This document shows, piece after piece, positions 1 through 8,782 of a stretch of DNA of 55,921 nucleotides. Below the pieces are notes generated by a model. The model had not been told where the DNA came from. It made no database searches and worked only from the letters and a program-made list of their open reading frames with translations. The DNA lies in NCBI RefSeq assembly GCF_003339615.1, contig NZ_QQBG01000011.1:1-55921 (forward strand), written 5' to 3'. The position numbers and the translations under genes are program-made. The stretch is from Candidatus Similichlamydia laticola. GTDB lineage: Bacteria > Chlamydiota > Chlamydiia > Chlamydiales > Parilichlamydiaceae. Each line of letters opens with the position of its first letter. The first letter of the stretch is position 1.

Positions 1-390
1 CTAAATTCGCTGGATGTATTCCTCTAAGCGCGTATCCACCTTCACAATATCTCCCGATTCGATGAAAGGGGGAACCTTAATGATAGCTCCCGTTTCCAAG
101 GTGGCATTCGACAAATTTTGCTCCTCTTCACAGGTTTCCACTTTTGAGACCATGAGCTCTAAGAATTGGGGCAACTCAATGGAAATGATTTCTTCCTCGC
201 ACACTCGCCCTCTGACAACGACACCTTCTTTCAGATAGAGGGCTTTTCCATCGATGATATCCCTGGGAACCGGCATCATATTTAAGGAATTCATGTCGAG
301 GAAGAGATAAGTGTGGTCATCTTGAATGTAGAGAAACTCCAATCCTTTTTCGGTTAAAGTTGAAGTGCCTTTCTTAGTGGAATGATTCAT
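1..390 (-). CDS. efp: Elongation factor P-like protein lacking the N-terminal KOW domain
   Basis: The 129-residue product matches EF-P domains II and III, ending in the family signature of a TGA-I-KVP stretch followed by GDIVKVDTR. EF-P binds between the ribosomal P and E sites and relieves stalling at proline runs. Family members are about 185-190 residues; here the first 55-60 residues are absent, which is the whole KOW-like domain I with the loop lysine. I chose the ATG at 390 because a GGAGG sits 7 bases upstream; a GTG at 405 is in frame but adds only five residues. It follows rpe with a short gap, and rpe-efp adjacency is typical of Chlamydia as I recall. It may be a degraded paralogue, with an intact EF-P elsewhere. 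Confidence 0.75.
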   Translation of the reverse strand: MNHSTKKGTSTLTEKGLEFLYIQDDHTYLFLDMNSLNMMPVPRDIIDGKALYLKEGVVVRGRVCEEEIISIELPQFLELMVSKVETCEEEQNLSNATLETGAIIKVPPFIESGDIVKVDTRLEEYIQRI

Positions 391-450
391 GTTTTGCCTC
401 CGCACAGATAGAGAATCTTCTCTAATTCAAGAAAGAATAAGACATTCATT

Positions 451-1125
451 TTAACTAGGTTCTCCCCTTTTTAAAAGGTGTAGGAAGGTATGCCGAGGTG
501 TTTCTTCTTTGAAAAGTGCTGACCCAATGGCCAATTCATTAGCTCCTTGGGAAAGACAAATTCGTCCTGTTTTCAGTTGTATTCCTCCGTCAACCTGAAT
601 GCGCAAAGACTTGGACCAGTTCGAAAGTAGATGAATTTTAGGTAGCACATTGGACATAAATTTTTGCCCACCAAAACCAGGGGTCACGCTCATCAATAAA
701 ACACGATCAAGTCTAGAAAGAAGAGGTTTAATAACTTCCAAACTCGTCTCAGGGGACACAGCCATGCCTACTTCGACCCCTTTCGCCTTCAAGGAGTCAA
801 TAAGTTGGGGGGCTTCCTCCAATGCAGTTTCATAATGAAAAGAGAGCGCGGTAGCCCCAGCCTGGATAAAACAGGGAAAATATTTTTGAGGCTGGCATGT
901 CATAAGATGGATGTGAAGTGGCAATTTGGAAAAGGAGCGTACTTGCTCAATGAAGCTAGGGCCGAAAGAGAAGGACAAATTAGCTACGAAATGGCCATCC
1001 ATGATGTCCAAATGTAATCCATCGACCCCATCCTTTTCGAGACTACAGCAGAGTTTTTTCAGATTATTCAGGGGCGCATTGAGTAGAGAGGCCTCTACAC
1101 GAAGAATGGGATGCCTAGCCGACAT
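451..1125 (-). CDS. rpe: Ribulose-phosphate 3-epimerase
   Basis: A 224-residue TIM-barrel enzyme that interconverts ribulose 5-phosphate and xylulose 5-phosphate in the pentose phosphate pathway. Visible signatures are the HLDIMDGHFV metal and catalytic segment, HLM with the second metal histidine, SVTPGFGGQ at the phosphate site, and VDGG with the second catalytic aspartate. Length is normal for the family. I start at the ATG at 1125, preceded by GGTGG. A longer in-frame reading to 1176 would cross a probable terminator at 1149-1172 and is less likely. The downstream neighbour is the EF-P-like gene, and zwf and pgl of the same pathway lie at 26410-28486. Confidence 0.92.
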   Translation of the reverse strand: MSARHPILRVEASLLNAPLNNLKKLCCSLEKDGVDGLHLDIMDGHFVANLSFSFGPSFIEQVRSFSKLPLHIHLMTCQPQKYFPCFIQAGATALSFHYETALEEAPQLIDSLKAKGVEVGMAVSPETSLEVIKPLLSRLDRVLLMSVTPGFGGQKFMSNVLPKIHLLSNWSKSLRIQVDGGIQLKTGRICLSQGANELAIGSALFKEETPRHTFLHLLKRGEPS

Positions 1126-1148
1126 GGTACCACCATAAAAGGAAGCCC

Positions 1149-1172
1149 AAAAAATTGATCTTAACAGATCAA
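1149..1172 (-). terminator. Intrinsic terminator downstream of holA
   Basis: On the minus strand a perfect 7-bp stem (TTGATCT/AGATCAA) with a 4-base loop is followed directly by six T. It lies 46 bases past the holA stop and just ahead of the rpe start. The stem is AT-rich, so strength is uncertain; it could also act as an attenuator for rpe. Confidence 0.6.
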
Positions 1173-1217
1173 ACAAGTCAAAAATAAAATAAAATGGATA
1201 TTGTCACCCCAAAACGC

Positions 1218-2195
1218 TTAGAGTTCGACTAGGCTTAGGGCCCAAGCCTGTAAAGCTTCCTTTGGTGAAGCCTCTCCTAGGCGAACGGCAGTTTCTGCTG
1301 CTCCCAAGGAGCAGATCATTGCCATTAGGTTGTTTTTACCAATTTTTCTAAGTGAAAAGCGAAGAGCTTGGCGTCTTTTCTCATTCCAAGCATGCGGCTC
1401 ATTCGGAGACCCTCCTGAAAGTTGTAGAGCCAATAACTTGCTTAAATGACTCCTTAAAGCGACCATCCATCGGACAGCTGTTTCTGGGTGACCGTCCATG
1501 AGATGGATGAGTTCTAGGGCATTTCTCCACTCCCTTTTCTCTATCTTCCTCAAGAAATCCCAAACGCTTTCAGATCCGTAAAGGGAGGGAAGCCACTCTT
1601 TCGGCCAACCCAAGGACAGTTTGATCAACTCGTTCTCCAAGGCATAAGGATTATTTTTGCACGAACAAGCCAGAGCTTCGGCTTGTTCCAAGTCTAGTTC
1701 TATCCCCTGTTGTTTGGCTAAAAAACAGGCCAGACCTAAATAGCGATCTTGCACTCTTTGGGGCTGTGGATTGCTCCAGTCCAGACATCTTACTTGGCCA
1801 AAAATTTGCTCCTTAAAAGGCTTGGGTGAGCTCACAACAACTTGGGCAGAGGACGAAACCTCCACTATTCTAATTGCTTCTTTTACAAAAGCTATCTCGA
1901 CGTCTGAACAATTTTTGAGGTCAAGGGAATAGGCCACTGTTTTCAGAGAAGACGCAAAAAACAGATGTGACATTTCCTCGACTTGTTCAAGTAGGTCTTT
2001 GATCGAGTCTACTTTCTTGATCCGACCTGCTAACCGCATCTTTCTGAGAAGAAAAGAAACTTCTTCGCTGTTTTCTGTTACAAGTACGAAGAGAGTCATT
2101 TGGCGTACTGTCTCCTGAACAGAGGATTGCCAACTCGAAAAAAAATCGGACAGCTGCTCAAGACTGCTTTGTCTCTTTGTTCGGATCATTTCCAT
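1218..2195 (-). CDS. holA: DNA polymerase III delta subunit
   Basis: A 325-residue protein with the weakly conserved layout of HolA: an N-terminal AAA-like region, a middle segment in which DLEQAEALACSC leads into NPYALENELIKL, and a C-terminal helical collar region containing alternating basic and leucine residues. Delta opens the beta clamp (DnaN, at 33564) within the clamp loader together with DnaX (at 8783). The ATG at 2195 has AAGG 7 bases upstream and is preferred over the GTG at 2201. HolA is poorly conserved, so the assignment rests on the middle motif and overall size rather than on catalytic residues. Confidence 0.7.
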   Translation of the reverse strand: MEMIRTKRQSSLEQLSDFFSSWQSSVQETVRQMTLFVLVTENSEEVSFLLRKMRLAGRIKKVDSIKDLLEQVEEMSHLFFASSLKTVAYSLDLKNCSDVEIAFVKEAIRIVEVSSSAQVVVSSPKPFKEQIFGQVRCLDWSNPQPQRVQDRYLGLACFLAKQQGIELDLEQAEALACSCKNNPYALENELIKLSLGWPKEWLPSLYGSESVWDFLRKIEKREWRNALELIHLMDGHPETAVRWMVALRSHLSKLLALQLSGGSPNEPHAWNEKRRQALRFSLRKIGKNNLMAMICSLGAAETAVRLGEASPKEALQAWALSLVEL

Positions 2196-2312
2196 AAGCA
2201 CGCCTTAGAATGCTTGATCTTCATCATAAAAGAGCTCTCTACTCATTCACTTCATTCGCGAATTTAACACTTTATATACCTCATTTATCGTCCCAACATC
2301 ATCTTCCAAAAC

Positions 2313-3316
2313 ATGAACTTATCCAAAGAACTAGATTCATCTTCTACGAAAAATGAACATTACATAATTTTCATTCAAGGAATGAGGCACCTTATAGACC
2401 TCGTTTCCCCTTCAGGGGTAGAATCTCTCCTCCTCATGTACCATTGGGCACGTTTCGATACAGTGGCCTGTGCACGAAGCGAGGGTTTATCCACCGTTCC
2501 TGCTCCTTCACGAGGGTATTGCCCTGAAGAAGGGAGAAGATACTCTTCCGATTTAGAAATCAAACGACTCCTGGCACAAGAACGAGGAGAACAAGATCAC
2601 ATTGATTTTTGGAAAGAGCGCGAACAACTTGTCAGAACAAGTCGAAGGGCTGTTGCGTTCTTCAAAAGAGCTTGCTTTTTTGTACAAGTCCCTTGTCAGA
2701 TTGTCCCTTTCTCAGAAAAGACGAGCTTAATGAAGAAAGTCAGCGGTCAGATTTCACACAGGATCCCTTTGCTTTCTCAAAAAAAACCAAAGCCTCTCTT
2801 TCTGCGCTCCATTTACCAACTAAGACATGTAGAAGATCGAAAAGAATGGAAAGACACCAGAAAAACAAGGTGCAAAAAGAAAAAGGAGACTGCTTTTACT
2901 CACCTAAAGGAGCCTATTCCACAAATTTCTTTTTTTGTTCCCCTAAATCTTCTGGAGAAGAACACAGGCAAGAAAAAGAAGTTTAAGCGCCTAAAGAAAC
3001 TAAAAAGAATTTTTCGAGAAGAGGAAGAAAAAGAAGCAGAGGAATAGAGAAAACAATGTACACCATTTTATTTCCGATCTCGATATGCTGGACCCCCGAG
3101 ATTTAGGATTGTTTAGGACAGATCAAGTCAATGACCAGAAAGAGTAAGAAAATGAGAAACCGTTCCTTTTCGCCCAGGAGAAGGAAGCCGCGATTGACTG
3201 AGATGGAAGGAACAAAGAATCAACCTAAAGGGCTTTCCTTTCGGGTTGTAGTTAGTGCTGTTCCAAGTGATTTGAGCCCGCTTGTGTTTGTCGGGAAAAT
3301 TTCGAGATGTTTTTAG
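2313..3316 (+). pseudogene. Decayed coding region with repeated frame changes
   Basis: No single open frame explains this kilobase. Protein-like stretches follow one another in different frames. In one frame is LHEGIALKKGEDTLPI (to about 2553), then SDLEIKRLLAQERGEQDHID and a Lys/Glu-rich run to about 2635. The frame then changes to LSEQVEGLLRSSKELAFLYK (to about 2712), changes again to DELNEESQRSDFTQDPF (to 2986), then to HHFISDLDMLDPRDLGLFR (to about 3107), and finally to an Arg-rich stretch ending near 3316. Joined together these resemble one coiled-coil, basic protein broken by at least four indels. The nominal ORF 2313-3047 is probably composite and may not be translated. I do not recognise the ancestor. 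Sequencing errors in A-runs are an alternative. Confidence 0.5.
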
Positions 3317-3326
3317 GAGGGTTGTT

Positions 3327-3494
3327 GTGTCTAAGCACCGTAGTTACGGAAGAAAGGGTCGCTCTTCACAGAAGAGAAGTGTCCTTACAAGGTGGGAGAG
3401 AGTCGCTGTGTTGAGAAAATTAGGTAGATGGGACGATAAAATAAATAAAACTGTTACTGGTTTACCCAAGACACCGTTGGTTTCAATCGATTAA
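3327..3494 (+). CDS. Chlamydia/Verrucomicrobia-type small basic protein
   Basis: A 55-residue basic protein resembling the small basic family shared by Chlamydiae and Verrucomicrobia (TIGR04137 as I recall). Visible family features are a Ser/Arg/Lys-rich start, the SVLTRWERVAVLRKLGRWDD core and the GLPKTPLVSID end. Its function is unknown to me; it has been regarded as abundant. The start is a GTG at 3327 with an AGGAGG 6 bases upstream (3315-3320), one of the strongest ribosome binding sites in the window, which fits high expression. ybeY follows, an arrangement I recall from Chlamydia, so this gene is good evidence for the organism's placement. Confidence 0.8.
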   Translation: MSKHRSYGRKGRSSQKRSVLTRWERVAVLRKLGRWDDKINKTVTGLPKTPLVSID

Positions 3495-3510
3495 GCAGCG
3501 TTTTGCCTTT

Positions 3511-4017
3511 ATGCTTCTTGTTACCGTGGAAAATTCCCAAAGGGACCTCGTTCTCTGTTTTAGAGACTTGCCTACTCTAGTCAAGCGTGTTCTAAGAGAA
3601 GTGAGGGTTTCCGCGTCTTCCGTTACCCTTTACTTTGCTGATATAGAGTCTATCTGTCAGTTACATGCCCAGTTCTTTGGCGACCCTTTTCCAACGGATT
3701 GTATCTCCTTTCCCTTGCATGATCATTGTTCTCCCCCTTTTCGCTGTTCCTTACTGGGAGAAATTTTTATCTGCCCCAGAACTGCGGTCGATTATGCTCA
3801 AGAGAAAGGTAAGGATCCTTATGAAGAAGTGCTCTTGTATCTCGTGCATGGACTTTTGCATTTATCTGGGTTCGAAGATCAATCTTCTAAAGGAAGGGAT
3901 GCGATGCTATTGAAACAAGAAAAGATTGTTTCCATCTTGCTAGAGCAAAATCTAACCTTGAAGCCTAAGGTCAGGGTAGAAACTCTTTCAGAAAGTTTTT
4001 CTTTGCTGCGCATCTAG
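3511..4017 (+). CDS. ybeY: Endoribonuclease YbeY (rRNA maturation factor)
   Basis: A 168-residue member of the YbeY/UPF0054 family, a metal-dependent RNase in 16S rRNA 3' maturation and ribosome quality control. The signature HGLLHLSGF is clear and supplies two metal-binding histidines. In the family the motif continues as G-Y-D-H, giving a third histidine; here it reads G-F-E-D, so the third ligand is replaced by Asp. Upstream, the SFPL segment and LLGEIFICP match the family's core strand. It is followed by the CBS-domain gene with a 15-base gap. The Asp could still bind metal, or activity may be altered. Confidence 0.85.
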   Translation: MLLVTVENSQRDLVLCFRDLPTLVKRVLREVRVSASSVTLYFADIESICQLHAQFFGDPFPTDCISFPLHDHCSPPFRCSLLGEIFICPRTAVDYAQEKGKDPYEEVLLYLVHGLLHLSGFEDQSSKGRDAMLLKQEKIVSILLEQNLTLKPKVRVETLSESFSLLRI

Positions 4018-4032
4018 CCAGGTAGGTTTTTT

Positions 4033-5319
4033 TTGCTGTCCATCAAGCTCACCATAGGCGTTTTGATCCTGGCCTTGTCTTGCTTTGTTGTTTCGGCTCT
4101 TGGCTTAGACTTGGCAAGAATGTACCGTTACAAAGTTAAGTCAAATTTGGCAAGTTTGGGCTGTTTTTTCTTTTATAAGCATCTTTTGACTAGGGCTTTT
4201 GGTAGTCAGGTTCTTCCCTTGAGGTTTAACCTTCTTGTTTCATCTCAAATTTTACGACATCTGTGCAACTTGTCTGTTGGAATGTATTGCATTCCCAAAG
4301 AACCTGTGTGGCTTTGTTTCTTCTACATTGTTCTTTATATCCTCTTTCTAGAGACGTTTTGGGAGATTTTGCCGAGATGGATTGCTGGGGCCAGTTCTCT
4401 GCGTATACGACAATATTTTGCTTTTTTTTCTTCTCTCATTCTTTCGGTTCTCTCCCCAGTCAGTGTCTTTTTAACCTGGCTTTTTTTAAGAAAGACACAT
4501 TCTTCTGGTGATCGTTTAGAAGATTTTCGTGACAAAATGCGGGACGTTATTCACGACGTGAATGAGACAGGTCTGGACGATTTAACGAGTAGGACTTTAC
4601 TGCGTGGTGTTCTAAGATACCAAGATCGTATTGTCCGTGAGATTATGGTGCCTCGAGTCAAAGTCGTTGCTATTTCCGGACAGACTTCTATTTCAGACGC
4701 CTTATCCTGGTGGACAGAGGAGGGCTATACGCGAACACCGATTTACCAAGATTCCATGGATCGAATTATTGGGATCTTGATGTCTAGAGATTTATTTGAC
4801 GCGTTTTTTGCTTCAAGAAAAGACCCTGCCATTCTTCAAGCACCAGTCTCCTCACTAGGGAAGAAGCCTTTTTTTATTCCCGAAACTCTCTCTCTAGGGA
4901 GAATGCTTCAGGAATTTCGGATTCGTCAAGCTCACTTAGCTATTGTCGTAGATGAGTATGGAGGAACATCAGGTGTGATCACAATCGAAGACGTTTTAGA
5001 AGAACTTGTTGGTGATATCAGTGATGAGTATGATGAAGAGGAAGAGGAAGAAATTGTTTTTTGTTCAGACGGAAGTTACTGCACGGATGCAAAGACAAGC
5101 CTTTATCTCGTAGAAGAACAACTAGACATTGTTATACCTAGGCACAGTGACTACGAGAGCCTTAACGGGTACGTTTTTTTTGTTACTGGGGGCATTCCTG
5201 AGTCCGGCTTTCGCATTCACCATGATACATTTGATATTGAAATTCTTTCTAGCAACGAGCGAAGTGTTGAAAAAGTGAAAATTCATTTACATAATCAATC
5301 GGACTCGAAGCAAAAGTAA
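4033..5319 (+). CDS. CNNM/CorC (HlyC)-type membrane protein with CBS domains
   Basis: A 428-residue protein. The first 155 residues hold several hydrophobic segments in a CNNM/DUF21-like membrane domain. Two CBS domains follow: IMVPRVKVVAIS begins the linker, RIIGILMSRDLF lies in the first, and LAIVVDEYGGTSGVITIEDV in the second. A C-terminal CorC/HlyC domain carries an acidic DEYDEEEEEE stretch. Relatives are annotated as hemolysin C or Mg/Co efflux proteins, and CBS domains usually sense adenine nucleotides. The start is a TTG at 4033 with GGTAGG upstream. ybeY lies just before and mnmA begins 1 base after the stop, suggesting one transcript. Confidence 0.85.
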   Translation: MLSIKLTIGVLILALSCFVVSALGLDLARMYRYKVKSNLASLGCFFFYKHLLTRAFGSQVLPLRFNLLVSSQILRHLCNLSVGMYCIPKEPVWLCFFYIVLYILFLETFWEILPRWIAGASSLRIRQYFAFFSSLILSVLSPVSVFLTWLFLRKTHSSGDRLEDFRDKMRDVIHDVNETGLDDLTSRTLLRGVLRYQDRIVREIMVPRVKVVAISGQTSISDALSWWTEEGYTRTPIYQDSMDRIIGILMSRDLFDAFFASRKDPAILQAPVSSLGKKPFFIPETLSLGRMLQEFRIRQAHLAIVVDEYGGTSGVITIEDVLEELVGDISDEYDEEEEEEIVFCSDGSYCTDAKTSLYLVEEQLDIVIPRHSDYESLNGYVFFVTGGIPESGFRIHHDTFDIEILSSNERSVEKVKIHLHNQSDSKQK

Positions 5320-5320
5320 A

Positions 5321-6397
5321 ATGGAACGCGTTTTCGTCGCGATGTCGGGAGGTGTTGACTCTTCCTTGTCCGCACTCCTTCTCAAGGAGATGGGGTACGA
5401 CGTCATAGGGCTCTTCGTATCCGGCTGGGAGGATGAGTTTATCGGTTGCCAGGCGAAAAGGGACTTAGAAGATGTGGTTGCTGTGTGCGATTCGATTTCC
5501 ATTCCTTACTACGCTGTGGATCTCAAAAAAGAATTTTCGAACCTTGTTTTTGATCGTTTTTTGCATTCTCTACGTTCTGGTTTAACACCTAACCCTGACA
5601 TCGCGTGTAACCAGCATATTAAATTTCGTCTTCTTTTGGATAAGGCCCTTGCTATGGGAGGGCAGTTTTTGGCAACTGGCCATTATTGTAGATTGAAACG
5701 ATCTGTCTCTGGGACTCCTCTCTTGTTTAAAGGCTTGGACAGGAACAAGGATCAAAGTTATTTTTTGCATGCTATAACTGCTTCTTCCCTGAAAAGGGTT
5801 CGCTTCCCTATTGGAGCTTTACGAAAAGAGGAGGTAAGGTTTTTAGCCAAAAAATATTGCCTACCTAATTACAACAAGAAGGATAGCGTTGGGATTTGCT
5901 TCGTTGAAAATAAAAAGTTCAATGAGTTCATTTCACGTTACATCCCCCCTAAGCAAGGGGCCATTCTTTCCACGGAAGGAAGACCTTTAGGAGAGCATCG
6001 TGGTTTGCATTTTTTTACTATTGGACAAAGAAAAGGCCTCCGTATTGGTGGAAAAGGACCTCCTTGGTTTGTCGTTCGAAAAGATCTTGCTACCAACACC
6101 CTATGGATTGCTCAAGGGCAAGACCATCCTTGGCTTTTTGCAAATCGTTTTTTAATTCGTGATCTGAATTGGCTTGATGAACCAAGGGATTTTCCTTTTC
6201 GGTGTTGTGTCAAAATCCGCTATCGCTCTCAAGAACAGTCTTGCGCGCTCCACTTGATTTCAGAGGAAATAGTGGAGGTCCAACTCGATTCTCCTCAACG
6301 TGCTGTAACACCGGGACAGTCCGCCGTTTTCTACGATGGGGAGCAGTGTTTAGGGGGAGGTTTGATTCAAGAGGTTATTCCCGCTTGGGGTACTTGA
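5321..6397 (+). CDS. mnmA: tRNA-specific 2-thiouridylase MnmA
   Basis: A 358-residue enzyme that thiolates U34 of tRNA-Lys, -Glu and -Gln. It shows the ATP-pyrophosphatase loop SGGVDSS at residues 9-15, the first catalytic cysteine in NPDIACN (residue 96), GHYC, NKDQSYFL and the second catalytic cysteine in DSVGICF, followed by the central and beta-barrel domains ending near PGQSAVFYDGEQCLGGG. Length is normal. The start lies 1 base after the stop of the CBS gene. Its 3' end overlaps the convergent phosphohydrolase gene by 23 bases, with no room for a separate terminator. Confidence 0.95.
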   Translation: MERVFVAMSGGVDSSLSALLLKEMGYDVIGLFVSGWEDEFIGCQAKRDLEDVVAVCDSISIPYYAVDLKKEFSNLVFDRFLHSLRSGLTPNPDIACNQHIKFRLLLDKALAMGGQFLATGHYCRLKRSVSGTPLLFKGLDRNKDQSYFLHAITASSLKRVRFPIGALRKEEVRFLAKKYCLPNYNKKDSVGICFVENKKFNEFISRYIPPKQGAILSTEGRPLGEHRGLHFFTIGQRKGLRIGGKGPPWFVVRKDLATNTLWIAQGQDHPWLFANRFLIRDLNWLDEPRDFPFRCCVKIRYRSQEQSCALHLISEEIVEVQLDSPQRAVTPGQSAVFYDGEQCLGGGLIQEVIPAWGT

Positions 6398-8543
6398 TAC
6401 GGGAGTGCGTAGATGCGAGAAAAGCTTTGACCAAAGCTTTCTTAATGAGTTGAAGTTCTCGGAGTCCAATAGGGCATTCCTCCAGTTGGTGGTCTCGGAT
6501 TAAGTTGAAGATGATAGAATCGATGAGTGAGTTAGCTCTTTCTTCTGATACTTCGTCCAGGGATCGAGAGGCAGCTTCGAAGCAATCTGATATCATGACA
6601 AGAGCAGCCTCTTTTGAGGCTGGCTTAGGTCCTAGATAACGGAAAGCTTCTTCTGGGGTCCCTTTCATGCCCTCAATCGTTTTGGCTTTGCAATAGAAGT
6701 AGTAGACTAATCCTGTTCCGTGGTGTTCCCGAATAATGTCAACGACAGTCTCTGGTAGCTCATATTTCTGAGCAATCCTAACCCCTTCGGCTACGTGTCC
6801 GATGATTATTTTAGCAGATTCTTCAGCTGGAAACACTTCATGAATGTTTAGGCCTTGTTGGTTTTCTGTGAAGTACATAGGGGATAAAATTTTGCCAACA
6901 TCGTGATATAGACCAGCCACCTTGCAAAGAAGTGCATTAGCACCAATGCAGAGCGCCGCTTGTTCTGAGAAATAAGACACAAAAAGGGAGTGTTTATATG
7001 TACCCGGAGCCTCAATACTTAGCATTTGTAAGAGAGGATTGCTTGGGTCGAGATATCCTTCTAAGGCAGCCCTTGAAGCGACAGAAAAAAGGCTTTCCAA
7101 AATTGGATTGAATACAACAACAGCACAGGAGATTAGGAGAATGACAAAAATAGAGAATACGGACAATTCAAGGCAAAATGACTCATAGGTGCATTTGCGA
7201 TCGATTAAACTAAATCCTATAAGGATCAAAGCTGCAAATAGCCAAGAACAAAAAAGAGCTGACAGAAGATCCTTCTTCTTGTCACCTCTTTCTCCATAAC
7301 AAAGAACAGCAATCAAAATGACAGTATTGATTAAAATAAATTTAACTGGGTCAACAGGCAAGGCGAATACAAGAACGGCGTTGCAAAAAAAACCAATCGC
7401 ACATGAGGCATGAAGCGAATACCATTCGGCTAAAAGCCAAGCTAATAAAAAAGCAAAGGGTGGTGCCCGGCCGACAAAGTTTAGAGAATGAGGTAAAGAA
7501 ACAAGTAGGGCCCGGTGCAGTGCGCAAGAAAAAAGAAGATGTACGCAGATAATAGTCAAAAGAAGGCTGAGGCGCTTGCTGGAATGAGACACCTGGGAAT
7601 CTGTCCTAAAAAGGTAGACGTAAAGAGCCCCAAGAAGACTTCCAGCCAAAGCAAGAAGACCGAAGATATGTCCGAGGTCTAGTCGATTAGAACGGGAAAG
7701 AAGGGTGTTGCTCATTGCTTCAATGAGCCGTAGGTGCTTATTTTTTACGATTTCACCTTTGGAGAGCAATAAGGTTCCCGCTCTTGTTTGGGTGTATCGA
7801 TTAGGGATGACTTGCGCAATGCAATCTCGAATTCTTTGATCAAAGCCTGCATCAATACCAAAATCCCAGGGATAGCCTCTAAAGAAATCTAGGACTTGCT
7901 TTGCTGTTTGCGGACATCTAAAGGTACTGATGCGTTTAAGGAGACGTTTCCAGATAAATTCAGGAATTCGAACAGAATCTTTGCCCTTGAGGTGGATCGC
8001 AATGATTTCTCGATTGACTTCCATATTTTCAGAGATGAACGTTGCAGTTGACGGGGATGTAAAGAAAAAACAACAAAGTTCTTCCGTAACAAATCTAGCC
8101 ATGAAATCGAGTTTTCGATACTCTATCTGCTCCCGTCCAAACGCGTTTCTGTCAAGTCCAAAAAGGGTTTCAAATTCCCGCAAAGCTGCATCGGAATTCT
8201 TGACAGCGAGAACGGGGTCAAGTTCAGAAAAGAACTCCTGCCTTGCTAACCATGTTTCCTCTTCGTTCAAATGAACGAAGTCAACTTGAGCCACAACGTA
8301 ATAGGGGGAAAGTGTGCCAACGTGTAAGTCCGTGAATTGCCTGTGAAAAACGGAGCCGCTACCTTGGTATAGCAAACAAGAGCAAACAAGGACCGAGCAC
8401 CCTAGTATGAAGCCAAAATACCAGGAACCGTAACGCCAATACTGGGAAGACTTGAAGAAGAAATACTCTCTAGGCAGGCCGGCTCTCCCAAAATTTATTC
8501 TATAACGATCTAGCGTCCTAAGAGAACAAGTTCCGTCTTGCAA
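6375..8543 (-). CDS. pgpH: 7TM-HD phosphohydrolase, PgpH-type c-di-AMP phosphodiesterase
   Basis: A 722-residue membrane enzyme. It has one N-terminal membrane segment (about residues 42-60), an extracytoplasmic 7TMR-HDED-like region, about seven membrane segments (roughly 290-490) and a cytoplasmic HD domain. The metal motif is visible as YKHSLFVSYF, LYHDVGKI, GHVAEGVRIA and REHHGTGLVYYFY. PgpH proteins hydrolyse c-di-AMP, a messenger reported in Chlamydia. The only nearby start is a TTG at 8543 without a good ribosome binding site, so the N-terminus is uncertain. A TATAAT on the same strand at 8594-8599 could be its promoter. Confidence 0.85.
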   Translation of the reverse strand: MQDGTCSLRTLDRYRINFGRAGLPREYFFFKSSQYWRYGSWYFGFILGCSVLVCSCLLYQGSGSVFHRQFTDLHVGTLSPYYVVAQVDFVHLNEEETWLARQEFFSELDPVLAVKNSDAALREFETLFGLDRNAFGREQIEYRKLDFMARFVTEELCCFFFTSPSTATFISENMEVNREIIAIHLKGKDSVRIPEFIWKRLLKRISTFRCPQTAKQVLDFFRGYPWDFGIDAGFDQRIRDCIAQVIPNRYTQTRAGTLLLSKGEIVKNKHLRLIEAMSNTLLSRSNRLDLGHIFGLLALAGSLLGALYVYLFRTDSQVSHSSKRLSLLLTIICVHLLFSCALHRALLVSLPHSLNFVGRAPPFAFLLAWLLAEWYSLHASCAIGFFCNAVLVFALPVDPVKFILINTVILIAVLCYGERGDKKKDLLSALFCSWLFAALILIGFSLIDRKCTYESFCLELSVFSIFVILLISCAVVVFNPILESLFSVASRAALEGYLDPSNPLLQMLSIEAPGTYKHSLFVSYFSEQAALCIGANALLCKVAGLYHDVGKILSPMYFTENQQGLNIHEVFPAEESAKIIIGHVAEGVRIAQKYELPETVVDIIREHHGTGLVYYFYCKAKTIEGMKGTPEEAFRYLGPKPASKEAALVMISDCFEAASRSLDEVSEERANSLIDSIIFNLIRDHQLEECPIGLRELQLIKKALVKAFLASTHSRIKYPKRE

Positions 8544-8593
8544 ACGGACAAGAATCGTAAGGAAAACGTATTTTGCATATTTTAGCTCTTCGT

Positions 8594-8599
8594 ATTATA
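8594..8599 (-). promoter_or_regulatory. Putative -10 box for the pgpH-type gene
   Basis: A perfect TATAAT read on the minus strand about 50 bases upstream of the TTG start at 8543, in the 239-base divergent spacer between this gene and dnaX. No good -35 hexamer is visible at the usual spacing, so it is tentative. The rest of the spacer (8544-8782) shows no gene. Confidence 0.3.
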
Positions 8600-8782
8600 C
8601 ATAAAAATTGTAATAGTCGCCCTCTCCTATTGGTGGCCTCTTTGCCATAAAAAACGACGTATGCGAATTGTTTCCAGGTGATGTATCTCTTTCTAAAACC
8701 TGTTATAAAGGGATCCTACTCGCCCCCCAAAATTGAGGGAGCAGATGAGATGCCGATGAAGCCTTCTTCTCTCTAGGAACCT

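Noticed and set aside
2313-3316. RNase P RNA, tmRNA or SRP RNA in the large gap before the small basic protein
   Set aside because: None of the conserved core sequences of these RNAs was found on either strand, and protein-like segments fit better.
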